From: Pedococcus dokdonensis
GTDB lineage: Bacteria > Actinomycetota > Actinomycetes > Actinomycetales > Dermatophilaceae
Direction: 5' to 3'
NCBI RefSeq assembly: GCF_900104525.1
Contig: NZ_LT629711.1
Location: 186,001-250,000, forward strand
DNA: 64,000 bases
Part shown: piece after piece, positions 33,860 through 42,025 of the stretch
Layout of the letters: each line of letters starts with the position of its first letter
How positions within the stretch are numbered: the first letter of the stretch is position 1
Made by a program: the position numbers and the translations under genes
Notes under the pieces: generated by a model
Told to the model about the DNA's origin: nothing
The model's database searches: none
Seen by the model: the letters and a program-made list of their open reading frames with translations, nothing else

Positions 33860-35160
33860 TGCGTGAGCGCCTGCGTCGCATCGACCTCAGGGGTGCCGTC
33901 GGGGTGCTCTTCGCCGGGAGCGTCCTGGTCTCGTTGTGGCTGTCCCTCGGCTCGGTCGGTCGCCTGGCCGGCGGCGTCGCCCTCGAGCTGTTGCTCTTCC
34001 TGGTGGCGATCGCGCTGGGCGAGACGGCCCGGATCACCATCCTCACCGGTCGCGAGACGGCCCCCATGTCGACCGCCGCGGCCCTGGGTCTGGCGCTGAC
34101 GGCCCTGTCGGACCCGGGGGAGCGGCAGGTCGATGCCGCTGTCGTCGTGGCCACCATCTCGGTGGGCATGGTGGGCGGGCTCCTGATCCTGCGGCTGGTC
34201 ACGGGTTCGGCGCGCTGGGGAGGGACGGCGGCGCGCCTCCTCGCCGCCGCCAGCGCCGCGGTGATCTACCGCTCGGTCGAGTTCTCCGACCACACCCTGA
34301 TCCAGTGGCAGGAGATCTGGCGCAGCGAGCGCTGGCTCGTCGCGATCGTCATGCTCGTGGTCGGCACCGTGGCCATGGTCGTCGAGCTCACGGTCGAGGC
34401 GACCGTCCGCGCCGGGCGCGACCACGCGCCACTGGTGCGGTCGATCGTCGACGGGGTGCGCTCCAGTGGTGGGCTGGCCACTGCCCTGGTCACGTCGGGG
34501 GCGCTCATCGCGCTCGCGGAGTTCGCCGTCGGCGTGGCGGCCCTGCCGCTGTTCCTCTTCCCCCTGCTGCTGACCTACTTCGCGGTGCAGCGCTACTCCT
34601 CGATCCGCACGACCTACCGGCAGACCATCGGGGCGCTGTCGTCGCTGACCGACCGGGCCGGCTACACGCGCACCTCCCACGCCGAGCGCGTCGCCGAGCT
34701 CTCGGTGGCCGTCGGCCGCGACCTCGGCATGGGCCAGCGCGAGCTCACCGACCTGGAGTATGCCGCGCTGCTGCACGACCTGGGGCAGGTGGCCCTCCGG
34801 GCCCCGATCCCCCAGGGCGCCACCGTGATGGCGGCGCCGGCGGACCAGCAGCGGATCGCGCACGACGGGGCGGAGATCGTCCGCACCACCGGTGTGCTCA
34901 ACAACGTCGCGACCATCCTCGAGGCGCAGACCACCCCCTACCGCCAGGTCCGCGAGTTCGGGCAGGACCTGCCGATGTCCAGCCGCATCATCAAGGTGGC
35001 CAACGCCTACGACGACCTCTCGACGCCGGCCGACGGCGACGAGCGCGCGATGGAGCGGATCCACCTCGGCCTCGGCTACGAGTACGACCCCAGGGTCGTC
35101 GACTCCCTCACCCGGGTGCTGGAGCGCCGCCGCGGGCGCACGCCCTTGTCGACCGGCTGA
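33859..35160 (+). CDS. Membrane-bound HD domain protein with degenerate GYP motif
   Basis: A 433-residue paralogue of the preceding gene, again about seven helices then an HD domain. TSHAERVAELSVAVGRDLG and LLHDLGQVAL keep the HD metal pair, and IAHDGAEIV the next His. The GYP position reads EAQTTPYRQVREFGQDLP, so the HHE and GYP signatures are gone. Such proteins may act as regulatory subunits or on other nucleotides. Translational coupling suggests it works with the intact enzyme (inference). Confidence 0.8.
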   Translation: MRERLRRIDLRGAVGVLFAGSVLVSLWLSLGSVGRLAGGVALELLLFLVAIALGETARITILTGRETAPMSTAAALGLALTALSDPGERQVDAAVVVATISVGMVGGLLILRLVTGSARWGGTAARLLAAASAAVIYRSVEFSDHTLIQWQEIWRSERWLVAIVMLVVGTVAMVVELTVEATVRAGRDHAPLVRSIVDGVRSSGGLATALVTSGALIALAEFAVGVAALPLFLFPLLLTYFAVQRYSSIRTTYRQTIGALSSLTDRAGYTRTSHAERVAELSVAVGRDLGMGQRELTDLEYAALLHDLGQVALRAPIPQGATVMAAPADQQRIAHDGAEIVRTTGVLNNVATILEAQTTPYRQVREFGQDLPMSSRIIKVANAYDDLSTPADGDERAMERIHLGLGYEYDPRVVDSLTRVLERRRGRTPLSTG

Positions 35161-35197
35161 GCACACGGCATACCGGGGGATCGCCCGGCGACGACGA

Positions 35198-35232
35198 CGG
35201 GCGGTGCCGGGACCTCGTCCCGACACCGCCCG
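35198..35232. terminator. Terminator between the HD pair and the symporter gene
   Basis: Sixteen-base arms (35198-35213, 35217-35232) with one mismatch and a CTC loop, between genes converging from both sides. Confidence 0.7.
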
Positions 35233-35242
35233 CGGTGTGCTT

Positions 35243-35274
35243 GCTACGGCGCTACGGCGCTACGGCGCTACGGC
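35243..35274. repeat. Four perfect copies of an 8-bp tandem repeat at the symporter 3' end
   Basis: GCTACGGC is repeated four times without change. On the minus strand each copy contains TAG; the symporter's own stop codon (35268-35270) lies in the last copy. The unit is not a multiple of three, so copy-number slippage would shift the frame, but a new stop would follow at once. Confidence 0.9.
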
Positions 35275-36944
35275 GTGCCGGTGGTCAGGTGCACGTCCAT
35301 GTCGCGGTTCTTCTCGACGCGGGGGTCGCCCGCGTCGGCGAAGTAGTCGCCCTTGATCGTCTCGTCGTGGCCGGGGGCCACCTTGAGCGCGTTGAGGATG
35401 AGGGTGAGGATGGCCGCCACGAGCAGGTTGAGCACGAACGCGGTCACCGCGATGTAGCCCAGCTTGCCCAGCGTCGGGATCATCGCGAGCGAACCGCCGA
35501 AGTGGCCCTTGGTCGTCGGGTTGATGACGTTGTAGGCGGTGATGGTGCCGTAGACCATTCCCACGGCCCAGCCGGCCAGCAGGCCCCAGCGGTGGAACCA
35601 GCGGGTGTAGAGCCCGAAGACGATCGCGGGGAAGGTCTGCAGGATCCAGATGCCACCCAGGAGCTGGAAGTTGATCGCGTTCTGCTTGTCCAGGGTGAGG
35701 ACGAAGATCAGCGCGAACGCCTTGACCAGCAGCGAGACCAGCTTGCCGACCTTCGCCTCCTGCGCATGGGTGGCGTCGGGCTTGAGCCAGTCGCGGTAGA
35801 TGTTGCGGGTGAACGTGTTCGCGGCCGCGATCGACATGATCGCCGCGGGGACGAGCGCCCCGATCGCGATGGCCGCGAAGGCGACACCGGCGAACCAGCT
35901 CGGGAAGGTGTCCTCGAACAGCTGGGGGATGACCAGCTGGGCGTTCGGCTTGCCGTCGAGCCCGATCGGCTTGGTGCCGGCCGCGATCGCCACCCAGCCG
36001 AGCAGGGCCAGCAGGCCGAGCACGAACGAGTAGGCGGGCAGGATCGAGGCGTTGCGCCGGATCGTGTTGCGGCTCGAGCTCGACAGGGTCGCCGTGATCG
36101 AGTGCGGGTACATGAAGAGAGCCATCGCCGAGCCGAGGGCCAGCGTGGCGTACGCCCAGTGCTGCTGGGCGCCCGGGATGAACGCGCCCGTGGGCTTGCT
36201 CGGGTCGGCGACGCTGGGCTTGGCCATCTTGGCCTCGGCCGCACCGAAGATCGCGTCCCAGCCACCGAACTTCGACGGCAGGTAGATCACCGCGACGATG
36301 ATGACGAGGTAGATCAGGGTGTCCTTCACGAACGCGATGACCGCCGGGGCGCGCAGGCCGCTGGAGTAGGTGTAGGCGGCCAGCAGGGCGAACGCGATGA
36401 ACAGTGGCAGGTCCTTCGCGAGCGCGTTGCTGCCGCCGAGGCCGGCCACCTCGAGCACGGCCTGGATGCCGACGAGCTGGAGCGCGATGTAGGGCATCGT
36501 CGCGAGGATGCCGGTGATGCTGACGGCGAGGGACAGGCCGCGCGAGCCGTAACGTCCCTTGACGAAGTCGGCCGGGGTCACGTAGCCGTGCCGGTGGCTG
36601 ACCGACCACAGCCGGGCCATGAACACGAAGATGATCGGGTAGAGCACGATCGTGTAGGGGACGGCGAAGAAGCCGCTGACTGCACCGAGCGCGAACATCG
36701 CCGCCGGCACCGCGACGAACGTGTATGCCGTGTAGAGGTCACCACCCAGCAGGAACCAGGTCACCCACGTGCCGAAGCGGCGGCCGCCGAGGCCCCACTC
36801 GTCGAGCGACTCCATGCTCTCTGCCTTGCGCCACCGGGTGGCCCAGAAACCCATCCCGGTGACGAGCGCGAACAGCACGATGAGGACGGTCAGCGCGACA
36901 CCGTTGACACCGGTCCCGGTCGCGGCGGGCGCGAGGGCGGTCAT
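35268..36944 (-). CDS. Sodium:solute symporter, monocarboxylate (MctP-like) type
   Basis: A 558-residue SSS-family transporter with about 13 helices. MEDLDEWGLGGR-type sequence (here ESLDEWGLGGRRFGTWVTW), LLGGDLYTAYTFVAVPA, GYVTPADFVKGRYGSR and AIAIGALVPAAIMSIAAANT match the MctP/ActP group that imports acetate, pyruvate, lactate and related acids with sodium or protons. The preceding small DUF3311 protein is its usual partner, overlapping by four bases. Substrate cannot be fixed from sequence. The 3' end lies in a tandem repeat. Confidence 0.88.
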   Translation of the reverse strand: MTALAPAATGTGVNGVALTVLIVLFALVTGMGFWATRWRKAESMESLDEWGLGGRRFGTWVTWFLLGGDLYTAYTFVAVPAAMFALGAVSGFFAVPYTIVLYPIIFVFMARLWSVSHRHGYVTPADFVKGRYGSRGLSLAVSITGILATMPYIALQLVGIQAVLEVAGLGGSNALAKDLPLFIAFALLAAYTYSSGLRAPAVIAFVKDTLIYLVIIVAVIYLPSKFGGWDAIFGAAEAKMAKPSVADPSKPTGAFIPGAQQHWAYATLALGSAMALFMYPHSITATLSSSSRNTIRRNASILPAYSFVLGLLALLGWVAIAAGTKPIGLDGKPNAQLVIPQLFEDTFPSWFAGVAFAAIAIGALVPAAIMSIAAANTFTRNIYRDWLKPDATHAQEAKVGKLVSLLVKAFALIFVLTLDKQNAINFQLLGGIWILQTFPAIVFGLYTRWFHRWGLLAGWAVGMVYGTITAYNVINPTTKGHFGGSLAMIPTLGKLGYIAVTAFVLNLLVAAILTLILNALKVAPGHDETIKGDYFADAGDPRVEKNRDMDVHLTTGTP

Positions 36945-37221
36945 CGGCCGGCCTGCTCGGTCTCAGAGGTCATCGGGCGGTGCGGGCGGGCCTTGAGCAC
37001 CAACCGGTACGCCGTGTAGGTCATGCCGGAGCAGAGGAAGACCCAGAGGAACTGATACCAGATGAAGAACGGGAACCCCCAGAGGACGGGATCCTTCTTG
37101 GAGTAGCTGCTCACCCACATCAGGGCGATGATCGGGATGGCCAGCAGCACGCCGGCGATCGCCAGCAGGGTCTTGTTGGCCGGGGGACGGTGTCGTGGTC
37201 GACATCGTTGTCGGTAGTCAC
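36941..37221 (-). pseudogene. DUF3311 small membrane subunit, apparently frameshifted near its start
   Basis: The body encodes a two-helix DUF3311 protein (NKTLLAIAGVLLAIPIIALM; WGFPFFIWYQFLWVFLCSGM), the standard partner of MctP-like symporters. The natural start is GTG 37221, with GGAGG seven bases upstream and codons giving VTTDNDVDHDTV. That frame does not join the membrane helices: one base is missing in a run of five C (minus strand; GGGGG at 37182-37186). With six C the protein would read straight through. It may be a sequencing error in a homopolymer or a real disruption. The downstream frame alone has no convincing start. Confidence 0.7.
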
Positions 37222-37369
37222 CTTCGAACCTCCGAGTGTGCGCGGGTGGGGGCAGGACGAGCACGGCGGGCCGCCCCCGGTTCACCGGTGGGAGGTCCGC
37301 TCTGCACCGTATGCCCGACTCGCGGGTAACTGTGGGATCTCCCACTGGTCACTTCCGCACCAACCACCC

Positions 37370-37442
37370 GCACTTCTGGCCACCCGTGCCCGGTGCAGCG
37401 CCGGATCAGGGCGTCTGGTGGGGCATGGGTAGCCAGAAGTGC
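37370..37442. repeat. Long inverted repeat between DUF3311 and sodN
   Basis: Arms 37370-37391 and 37421-37442 are complementary at 20 of 22 positions (GCACTTCTGGC outermost) around a 29-base loop. It lies in a 277-base non-coding gap. It may terminate sodN together with the hairpin at 37454 or be a dispersed repeat. Confidence 0.65.
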
Positions 37443-37453
37443 CGACGACGCAG

Positions 37454-37484
37454 GACGCCCGCCCCACGGTGCGGGACGGGCGTC
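37454..37484 (-). terminator. Terminator of sodN
   Basis: GACGCCCG (37454-37461) pairs with CGGGCGTC (37477-37484), extended inside by a CCC/GGG pairing; 15 bases beyond the sodN stop on the minus strand. Confidence 0.6.
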
Positions 37485-37498
37485 TGGGGAGTGGGGCG

Positions 37499-37897
37499 TC
37501 AGGCCGCCTTGGTCTCCTTGAAGATCTTGTCGATCTCGTCGATCTTGGCGAGCAGCTCGTCGGCCTTGGCCGCGTCCAGCTCACCCTTGGTGCCCGAGGC
37601 GCCTGCCAGCTTCGTCGCCTCGTTGACGAGGGTGTGCAGCTGCGGGTACTTCTCGAAGTGCGGCGGCTTGAAGTAGTCGGTCCACAGCACCCACAGGTGG
37701 TGCTTGACCAGCTCGGAGCGCTGCTCCTTGATGATGATCGCGCGGGTCCGGAAGTCGGGGTCGTCGTTGTCGGCGACCTTGGCGATGATGGCCTTGATCG
37801 ACTCGGCCTCGATGCGGGCCTGGGCGGGGTCGTAGACACCGCAGGGCAGGTCGCAGTGGGCGCTGACCTCGGTGGTGCGGAGAATGCGGGAGAGCAT
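37499..37897 (-). CDS. sodN: Nickel superoxide dismutase
   Basis: A 132-residue NiSOD precursor. A 13-residue propeptide (MLSRILRTTEVSA) precedes the nickel hook H14-C15-D16-L17-P18-C19-G20-V-Y, in which His1, Cys2 and Cys6 of the mature protein bind nickel. The remainder is the four-helix body (ARIEAESIKAIIAKVADNDD, HHLWVLWTDYFKPPHFEKYP). It detoxifies cytoplasmic superoxide as a hexamer. The propeptide must be removed by SodX, encoded nearby at 38852. AGAAGGGAT precedes the ATG. Confidence 0.97.
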   Translation of the reverse strand: MLSRILRTTEVSAHCDLPCGVYDPAQARIEAESIKAIIAKVADNDDPDFRTRAIIIKEQRSELVKHHLWVLWTDYFKPPHFEKYPQLHTLVNEATKLAGASGTKGELDAAKADELLAKIDEIDKIFKETKAA

Positions 37898-37938
37898 GCG
37901 AATCCCTTCTGCGAAGTGGATGGTCTCGTGGACCTTCG

Positions 37939-37944
37939 ACCCTA
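37939..37944 (-). promoter_or_regulatory. Candidate -10 box of sodN
   Basis: On the minus strand TAGGGT lies 41 bases before the sodN ATG, leaving a short leader with its own ribosome site. I see no clear Nur-box-like AT-rich dyad around it. Confidence 0.4.
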
Positions 37945-38058
37945 CCCCGCGGGTCAGCGGGTCGCACGGCGCCCCTGCGCCACGTCAAACGACGGATCCC
38001 TGGCGCGTGGCGGCCCGCTAGCGTCGCGACGAGATGCTTCGCCGACCGGAGAGGTGCG

Positions 38059-38832
38059 ATGCCCAGTCGTTCGCCCAGAATCCACCCGGCTCCGGCGCGT
38101 CGGAGGCTCACCAGCGCCGGTGTCGCTGCTGGCGGAAGCCTCCTCGCCGGCATGGCCGCGGTGATCGCCCTGTTCTTCCAGTTCGGCGATGACCCCGCGC
38201 CCACACAGGCGGCCACTGCAGAGGCACCACGCACCATCAGGAGCTTCCATGCCCTGGCGGAACAGCTCGCGGCGATCCCCACGAGCGACTCGGACCTTCC
38301 TGTCGCGGGCACCAAGGGCTACCGGGAGGTGTCCGCAGACTCGGGCGACGTGTCGACGGAGGTGCCGCTCGAATGGTTCGACATCAGCACCACGAACTGG
38401 CTCAACGATGACAACAAGACCATCGGTGCAGCCATCATCAGCTCACCACGCATCGACGGCCTGTACGACGGCTACGCCACCCCGGGGGTGTTCATCGGTG
38501 CCTCGCCGGCGGTTGTCCCACCCGCCGATCTCCTGGCCGCACGCACCGAGCGGAGGTCGACCAACTGTCGACGAGCGGGGGAGGGCGCGTTCGACGGCGA
38601 GGGATTCACGGGTCGGTATGCGCTGTGGGCACGGTGCGGCCCCGGAGACATGGCCATCCTCGACCTCGCCGCCAACGACGCGGAGCTGAAAGGCACGCTC
38701 GCCGTGCACATCCGCCTGGCCTCGCGCGGGGACGTCGAGGCCGGCAGACGGGTCTTGACCTCCCTGGACGCCGACCTGCGCTCGGTGTTCCCCGACGTCG
38801 GCAGCGTGTCACCGGGCTTTCTCATCGACTAG
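38059..38832 (+). CDS. Hypothetical exported/membrane-anchored protein between sodN and sodX
   Basis: A 257-residue unrecognised protein. Residues 1-17 are basic (RSPRIHPAPARRR), followed by one hydrophobic segment (about 19-42, AGVAAGGSLLAGMAAVIALFF) acting as signal anchor. The outer domain contains EVSADSGDVSTEVPLEWFD and YATPGVFIGASPAVV; two Cys (STNCRR, WARCGPG) could form a disulfide. GAGAGG precedes the ATG. It reads against sodN and sodX, so it is not part of their expression unit. Base composition is somewhat less GC-rich than its neighbours. Confidence 0.65.
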   Translation: MPSRSPRIHPAPARRRLTSAGVAAGGSLLAGMAAVIALFFQFGDDPAPTQAATAEAPRTIRSFHALAEQLAAIPTSDSDLPVAGTKGYREVSADSGDVSTEVPLEWFDISTTNWLNDDNKTIGAAIISSPRIDGLYDGYATPGVFIGASPAVVPPADLLAARTERRSTNCRRAGEGAFDGEGFTGRYALWARCGPGDMAILDLAANDAELKGTLAVHIRLASRGDVEAGRRVLTSLDADLRSVFPDVGSVSPGFLID

Positions 38833-38851
38833 CGGTTCGCGCCAGGTCGGG

Positions 38852-39214
38852 TCAGCGGCGGAGCCGGCGGCGGCCGGGGAGCCGGACGCGGTCGGGGATC
38901 CGGAAGAGCACGAGCGCGCGGATCTGGTCGCGGGCCAGCGAGCCGATGCCGTGGGTCCACGAGTCGGCGACGCCGAGGGCGCCCTGGTTGTCGCTCTCGA
39001 CCCAGTAGCGTCGCCGGTCGGCCGGGTCGCGCATGGTCACCCGCTTGATCGCCAGCGGTCGCGGGTTGCCGTCCGGGTCGTCGGGCAGCCTGACGATGGC
39101 GAGCCGGCCGAGCCGGGGCGGCGCGCCGTGCAGCACGACCATCCGGTCACCGGTGTGGAGAGTGGGCTCCATGGACCGTCCGCGGACGACGACGACACCG
39201 AGCCCCACGGGCAT
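38852..39214 (-). CDS. sodX: NiSOD maturation protease SodX, S26 family
   Basis: A 120-residue signal-peptidase-like protease. RGRSMEPTLHTGD holds the catalytic Ser and LAIKRV the catalytic Lys; WVESDNQGALGVADSW (SDN near the C-terminal half) is the family box III. It has no transmembrane anchor, as expected for the cytoplasmic enzyme that trims the SodN propeptide. ATG 39214 overlaps the stop of the upstream ABC ATPase by one base, so translation is coupled to an amino-acid transporter operon rather than to sodN. Confidence 0.88.
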   Translation of the reverse strand: MPVGLGVVVVRGRSMEPTLHTGDRMVVLHGAPPRLGRLAIVRLPDDPDGNPRPLAIKRVTMRDPADRRRYWVESDNQGALGVADSWTHGIGSLARDQIRALVLFRIPDRVRLPGRRRLRR

Positions 39215-40155
39215 CAGCCCGCGCCGCCCGTGCTCCGGTCGCTGTCAGCGGGTCCCTCAGCGTCAGCCGGTCGGTCGCTGCTGGTGAGGTCTCCGAGGAC
39301 GCCTTCGTCCAGCGCTTCCTCCCGCGCCTGCTGGTGGGCCTCCTCCTCCTGCCGCATCCGACGCAGGAAGCTGCGGGTGCGCTCGTGCTGGGGGTTGGAG
39401 ATCACCTCGCCGGGTGGCCCCTGCTCGACCACGACACCGCCGTCCATGAAGACCACCCGGTCGGCGACGTCACGGGCGAAGCCCATCTCGTGGGTCACCA
39501 CGATCATCGTCATGCCGTCCTGGGCCAGCTGGCGCATCACCTTGAGCACCTCGCCGACCAGCTCGGGGTCGAGCGCCGAGGTGGGCTCGTCGAAGAGCAT
39601 CAGCTTGGGCTGCATGGCGAGCGCGCGGGCGATCGCGACCCGTTGCTGCTGCCCGCCGGAGAGCTGCGCCGGGTAGGCGTTCGGCTTGTCCTTGAGACCG
39701 ACCTGGGCGAGCAGCTCCATGGCCCGACCGCGGACCGCCTTCTTCTTCTCTCCCTTGACCTGGACCGGCGCCTCCATGATGTTCTCGAGGGCAGTCAGGT
39801 GGGGGAACAGGTTGAACCGCTGGAAGACCATGCCGATCTCGCGGCGCTGGGCCGCGATCCGCTTGTCGTTGAGGCGGTGCAACGTGCCGCTGCGGTCCTC
39901 GTAGCCCATCAGGTCGCCGTCGACCCAGATCCGGCCGCCGTCGATCGTCTCGAGCTGGTTGATGCACCGCAGGAAGGTCGTCTTCCCCGAGCCGGACGGT
40001 CCGAGCAGGCAGACCACCTCGCCGGTGTGGACGTCCATGTCGATGCCCTTGAGGACCTCGTTGCCGTGGAACGCCTTGGTGACGTTGACGGCGTGGACCA
40101 GAGGGGTGTCGGAGCGGTCGGACTGCTTGGTGTCGGTGCTGGTCTGGGTGCTCAT
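39214..40155 (-). CDS. Polar amino-acid ABC transporter ATPase
   Basis: A 313-residue ATPase of the GlnQ/ArtP type. Walker [11 protein letters not shown]-loop [17 protein letters not shown], signature [15 protein letters not shown], Walker [21 protein letters not shown] and [13 protein letters not shown] are intact. The N-terminus has a 20-residue Ser/Thr-rich extension. The last 55 residues are acidic ([16 protein letters not shown], then Ser/Asp-rich), longer than usual. ATG 40155 overlaps the permease stop by one base. Confidence 0.94.
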   Translation of the reverse strand: MSTQTSTDTKQSDRSDTPLVHAVNVTKAFHGNEVLKGIDMDVHTGEVVCLLGPSGSGKTTFLRCINQLETIDGGRIWVDGDLMGYEDRSGTLHRLNDKRIAAQRREIGMVFQRFNLFPHLTALENIMEAPVQVKGEKKKAVRGRAMELLAQVGLKDKPNAYPAQLSGGQQQRVAIARALAMQPKLMLFDEPTSALDPELVGEVLKVMRQLAQDGMTMIVVTHEMGFARDVADRVVFMDGGVVVEQGPPGEVISNPQHERTRSFLRRMRQEEEAHQQAREEALDEGVLGDLTSSDRPADAEGPADSDRSTGGAG

Positions 40156-41105
40156 CAGTGGCCTGCCGTGATCGTGTCGAGCTTGCGCCGGGTGGCCTTC
40201 GAGGGAGCCCCGAACCCGCGACCGTAGTAGCGCTCGAGGTAGTACTGGCCGACCATCAGGATCGAGCAGACGATGAGGTACCACAGCGTCGCCGCCATGA
40301 ACCCGGGCACGATCTGGAAGCTGCGCGAGCCGAAGCCGTACGCCTGGAAGTAGAGCTCGGTGATGATCGAGGCCGCGATGAACAGGGAGGTGTCCTTGAC
40401 CATCGCGATCGTCTCGTTGCCGGTCGGCGGCACGATCACGCGCATCGCCTGGGGCAGCACGATCCGCCGCATCGTCTTGCCCGGCGGCATGCCGAGCGCG
40501 TGGGCCGCCTCGGTCTGCCCCTTGTCGACGGAGAGGATGCCGGCCCGCGCGATCTCGGCCATGTAGGCCGCCTCGGAGAGACCGAGCCCGAGGATGCCGA
40601 TCCAGATCGACGACGAGATGTCGTTCCAGCTGAAGCTGAAGAAGGTCAGGTCGGTGTCGAGCCCGAGCGCCTTGGACAGCTGCTGGCCGAACGGGATGCC
40701 GACGTCGATCGGGTTGTAGAGCACCGCGATCGCGCCACCGAGGATCGCCAGCAGCACGTAGCGCGGCATCGCCCGGAAGAACCACGTGTAGACGAACGCG
40801 ACGCCACGCAGCACCGGGTTGCCCGACAGCCGCATCACGGCGAGCGCGATCCCGAGGACGATGCCGAGGACCATCGCCCCGATGGTGCCGAAGATCGTGC
40901 CCTTCCAGAGGCCCTCGATGACGGGCTTCTGCTGCATGATCTCGAACGCGAACGACCAGTTCCAGTTGGGGTTCGTGACCAGCGAGCTCACCATCATCGC
41001 CGCGATCACGGCGATCACTGCGATGGCGACCCAGCGCCAGGGGTGCCGGACCGGCCGGGCGTGGATCTTGCCCGGCCGGTCCGTCGATCCAGCGGTGTCA
41101 GTCAT
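40155..41105 (-). CDS. Polar amino-acid ABC transporter permease
   Basis: A 316-residue HisM/GlnP-type permease with about five to six helices. The first helix is at about residues 25-45 ([19 protein letters not shown]). The coupling loop contains [20 protein letters not shown], and [20 protein letters not shown] is the family signature. ATG 41105 overlaps the binding-protein stop by one base. With the single permease and ATPase it probably forms a homodimeric importer. Confidence 0.93.
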   Translation of the reverse strand: MTDTAGSTDRPGKIHARPVRHPWRWVAIAVIAVIAAMMVSSLVTNPNWNWSFAFEIMQQKPVIEGLWKGTIFGTIGAMVLGIVLGIALAVMRLSGNPVLRGVAFVYTWFFRAMPRYVLLAILGGAIAVLYNPIDVGIPFGQQLSKALGLDTDLTFFSFSWNDISSSIWIGILGLGLSEAAYMAEIARAGILSVDKGQTEAAHALGMPPGKTMRRIVLPQAMRVIVPPTGNETIAMVKDTSLFIAASIITELYFQAYGFGSRSFQIVPGFMAATLWYLIVCSILMVGQYYLERYYGRGFGAPSKATRRKLDTITAGH

Positions 41106-42025
41106 CAGGGCTGGGGGTTGACGGCGAAGTCCTTGATGGCGCCGCCCTCGGTCTTCCACTTGGTGAGGATCGACTTGTAGGTGCCGTCGGCCTCGAGGGC
41201 CTTCAGCGCGTCGGCGATGGCCTGGCCGAACTCGGTCTGGTCCTTCGGCAGCACGTAGCCGTAGGGAGCCGAGTCGTACTGCTCACCGAGCAGCTCGAGC
41301 TTGCCCTGGGTGGTCTCGACCGCGCTGATCGCCGGCGGCAGGTCGACGAGCATGGCGTCGGCCTTGCCGGTGATGACGGCCGAGGTCACCTTGGCCTGGT
41401 CGGCGTCGACGATCGGGTTGATCGCCTTCTTGCCGGCGTCGGTGCACTCCTTGCTGCGCTTGGGCAGGTCCTCGTCGGCCTGGACGGTGGCCTTCTGGAC
41501 GGCGATGTTCAGGCCGCACGCGCTGGCCGGGTCGACCTTCTTGGGGTTGCCCTTCTGGGTGACCCACTGGGTGCCCGCAGTGAAGTAGCTGACCATCGTG
41601 GCCTGCTTCTCACGCTCGGCGTTGACGGTGAAGGAGGAGACGCCGACGTCGTACTTGGCGCTGGTCACCCCGAGGATGATCTGGTCGAAGCCGGTGGGGA
41701 CCCACTCCGTCTTCACGCCGAACTTGGCCATCACGGCGTCGAACAGGTCGACGTCCATGCCGATGACGGTCTTGCCGTCCGCGTCGAGGTACTCGTTCGG
41801 CTGGTAGGTGGCGTCGGTGCCGATGACGATCTTCCCGGCGGACTTGACCTTCGCGGGGAGCTTGGCGACGAGCGCCGGGTCCACGGCAGCCGAGGTGGCG
41901 GAGGAGGAGCTGCTCGAGGCCGAGGGCTTCTCCGACAGGCTGTCGGATCCGCAGGCGGACAGGGCGAGTCCAGCGGTGGCCAACCCCGCGATGAGGAGCG
42001 TGGTGGGGCGCAGGCGGTGGGTCAT
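41105..42025 (-). CDS. Polar amino-acid ABC transporter substrate-binding lipoprotein
   Basis: A 306-residue family 3 binding protein. The lipobox is LALSACGSD with Cys25, followed by a Ser-rich linker. KIVIGTDATYQPNEYLDADG, MDVDLFDAVMAKFGV and ILGVTSAKYDVGVSSFT are typical. It should capture a polar amino acid outside the membrane; the exact ligand is unknown. ATG 42025 follows AAGGAA; the longer reading to 42103 lacks support. First gene of a four-gene coupled run ending in sodX. Confidence 0.92.
   Translation of the reverse strand: MTHRLRPTTLLIAGLATAGLALSACGSDSLSEKPSASSSSSSATSAAVDPALVAKLPAKVKSAGKIVIGTDATYQPNEYLDADGKTVIGMDVDLFDAVMAKFGVKTEWVPTGFDQIILGVTSAKYDVGVSSFTVNAEREKQATMVSYFTAGTQWVTQKGNPKKVDPASACGLNIAVQKATVQADEDLPKRSKECTDAGKKAINPIVDADQAKVTSAVITGKADAMLVDLPPAISAVETTQGKLELLGEQYDSAPYGYVLPKDQTEFGQAIADALKALEADGTYKSILTKWKTEGGAIKDFAVNPQP

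Noticed and set aside
33936..37019. A 1027-codon plus-strand frame across the second HD gene and the symporter
   Set aside because: It spans a convergent terminator and the tandem repeat, and runs out of frame with the HD gene and antisense to the symporter; no domain is visible.
37219..37345. Extension of the DUF3311 frame to an ATG at 37345
   Set aside because: The added residues read like translated intergenic DNA (Pro/Arg-rich), there is no ribosome site, and a strong GGAGG/GTG start lies at 37221 in the other frame.
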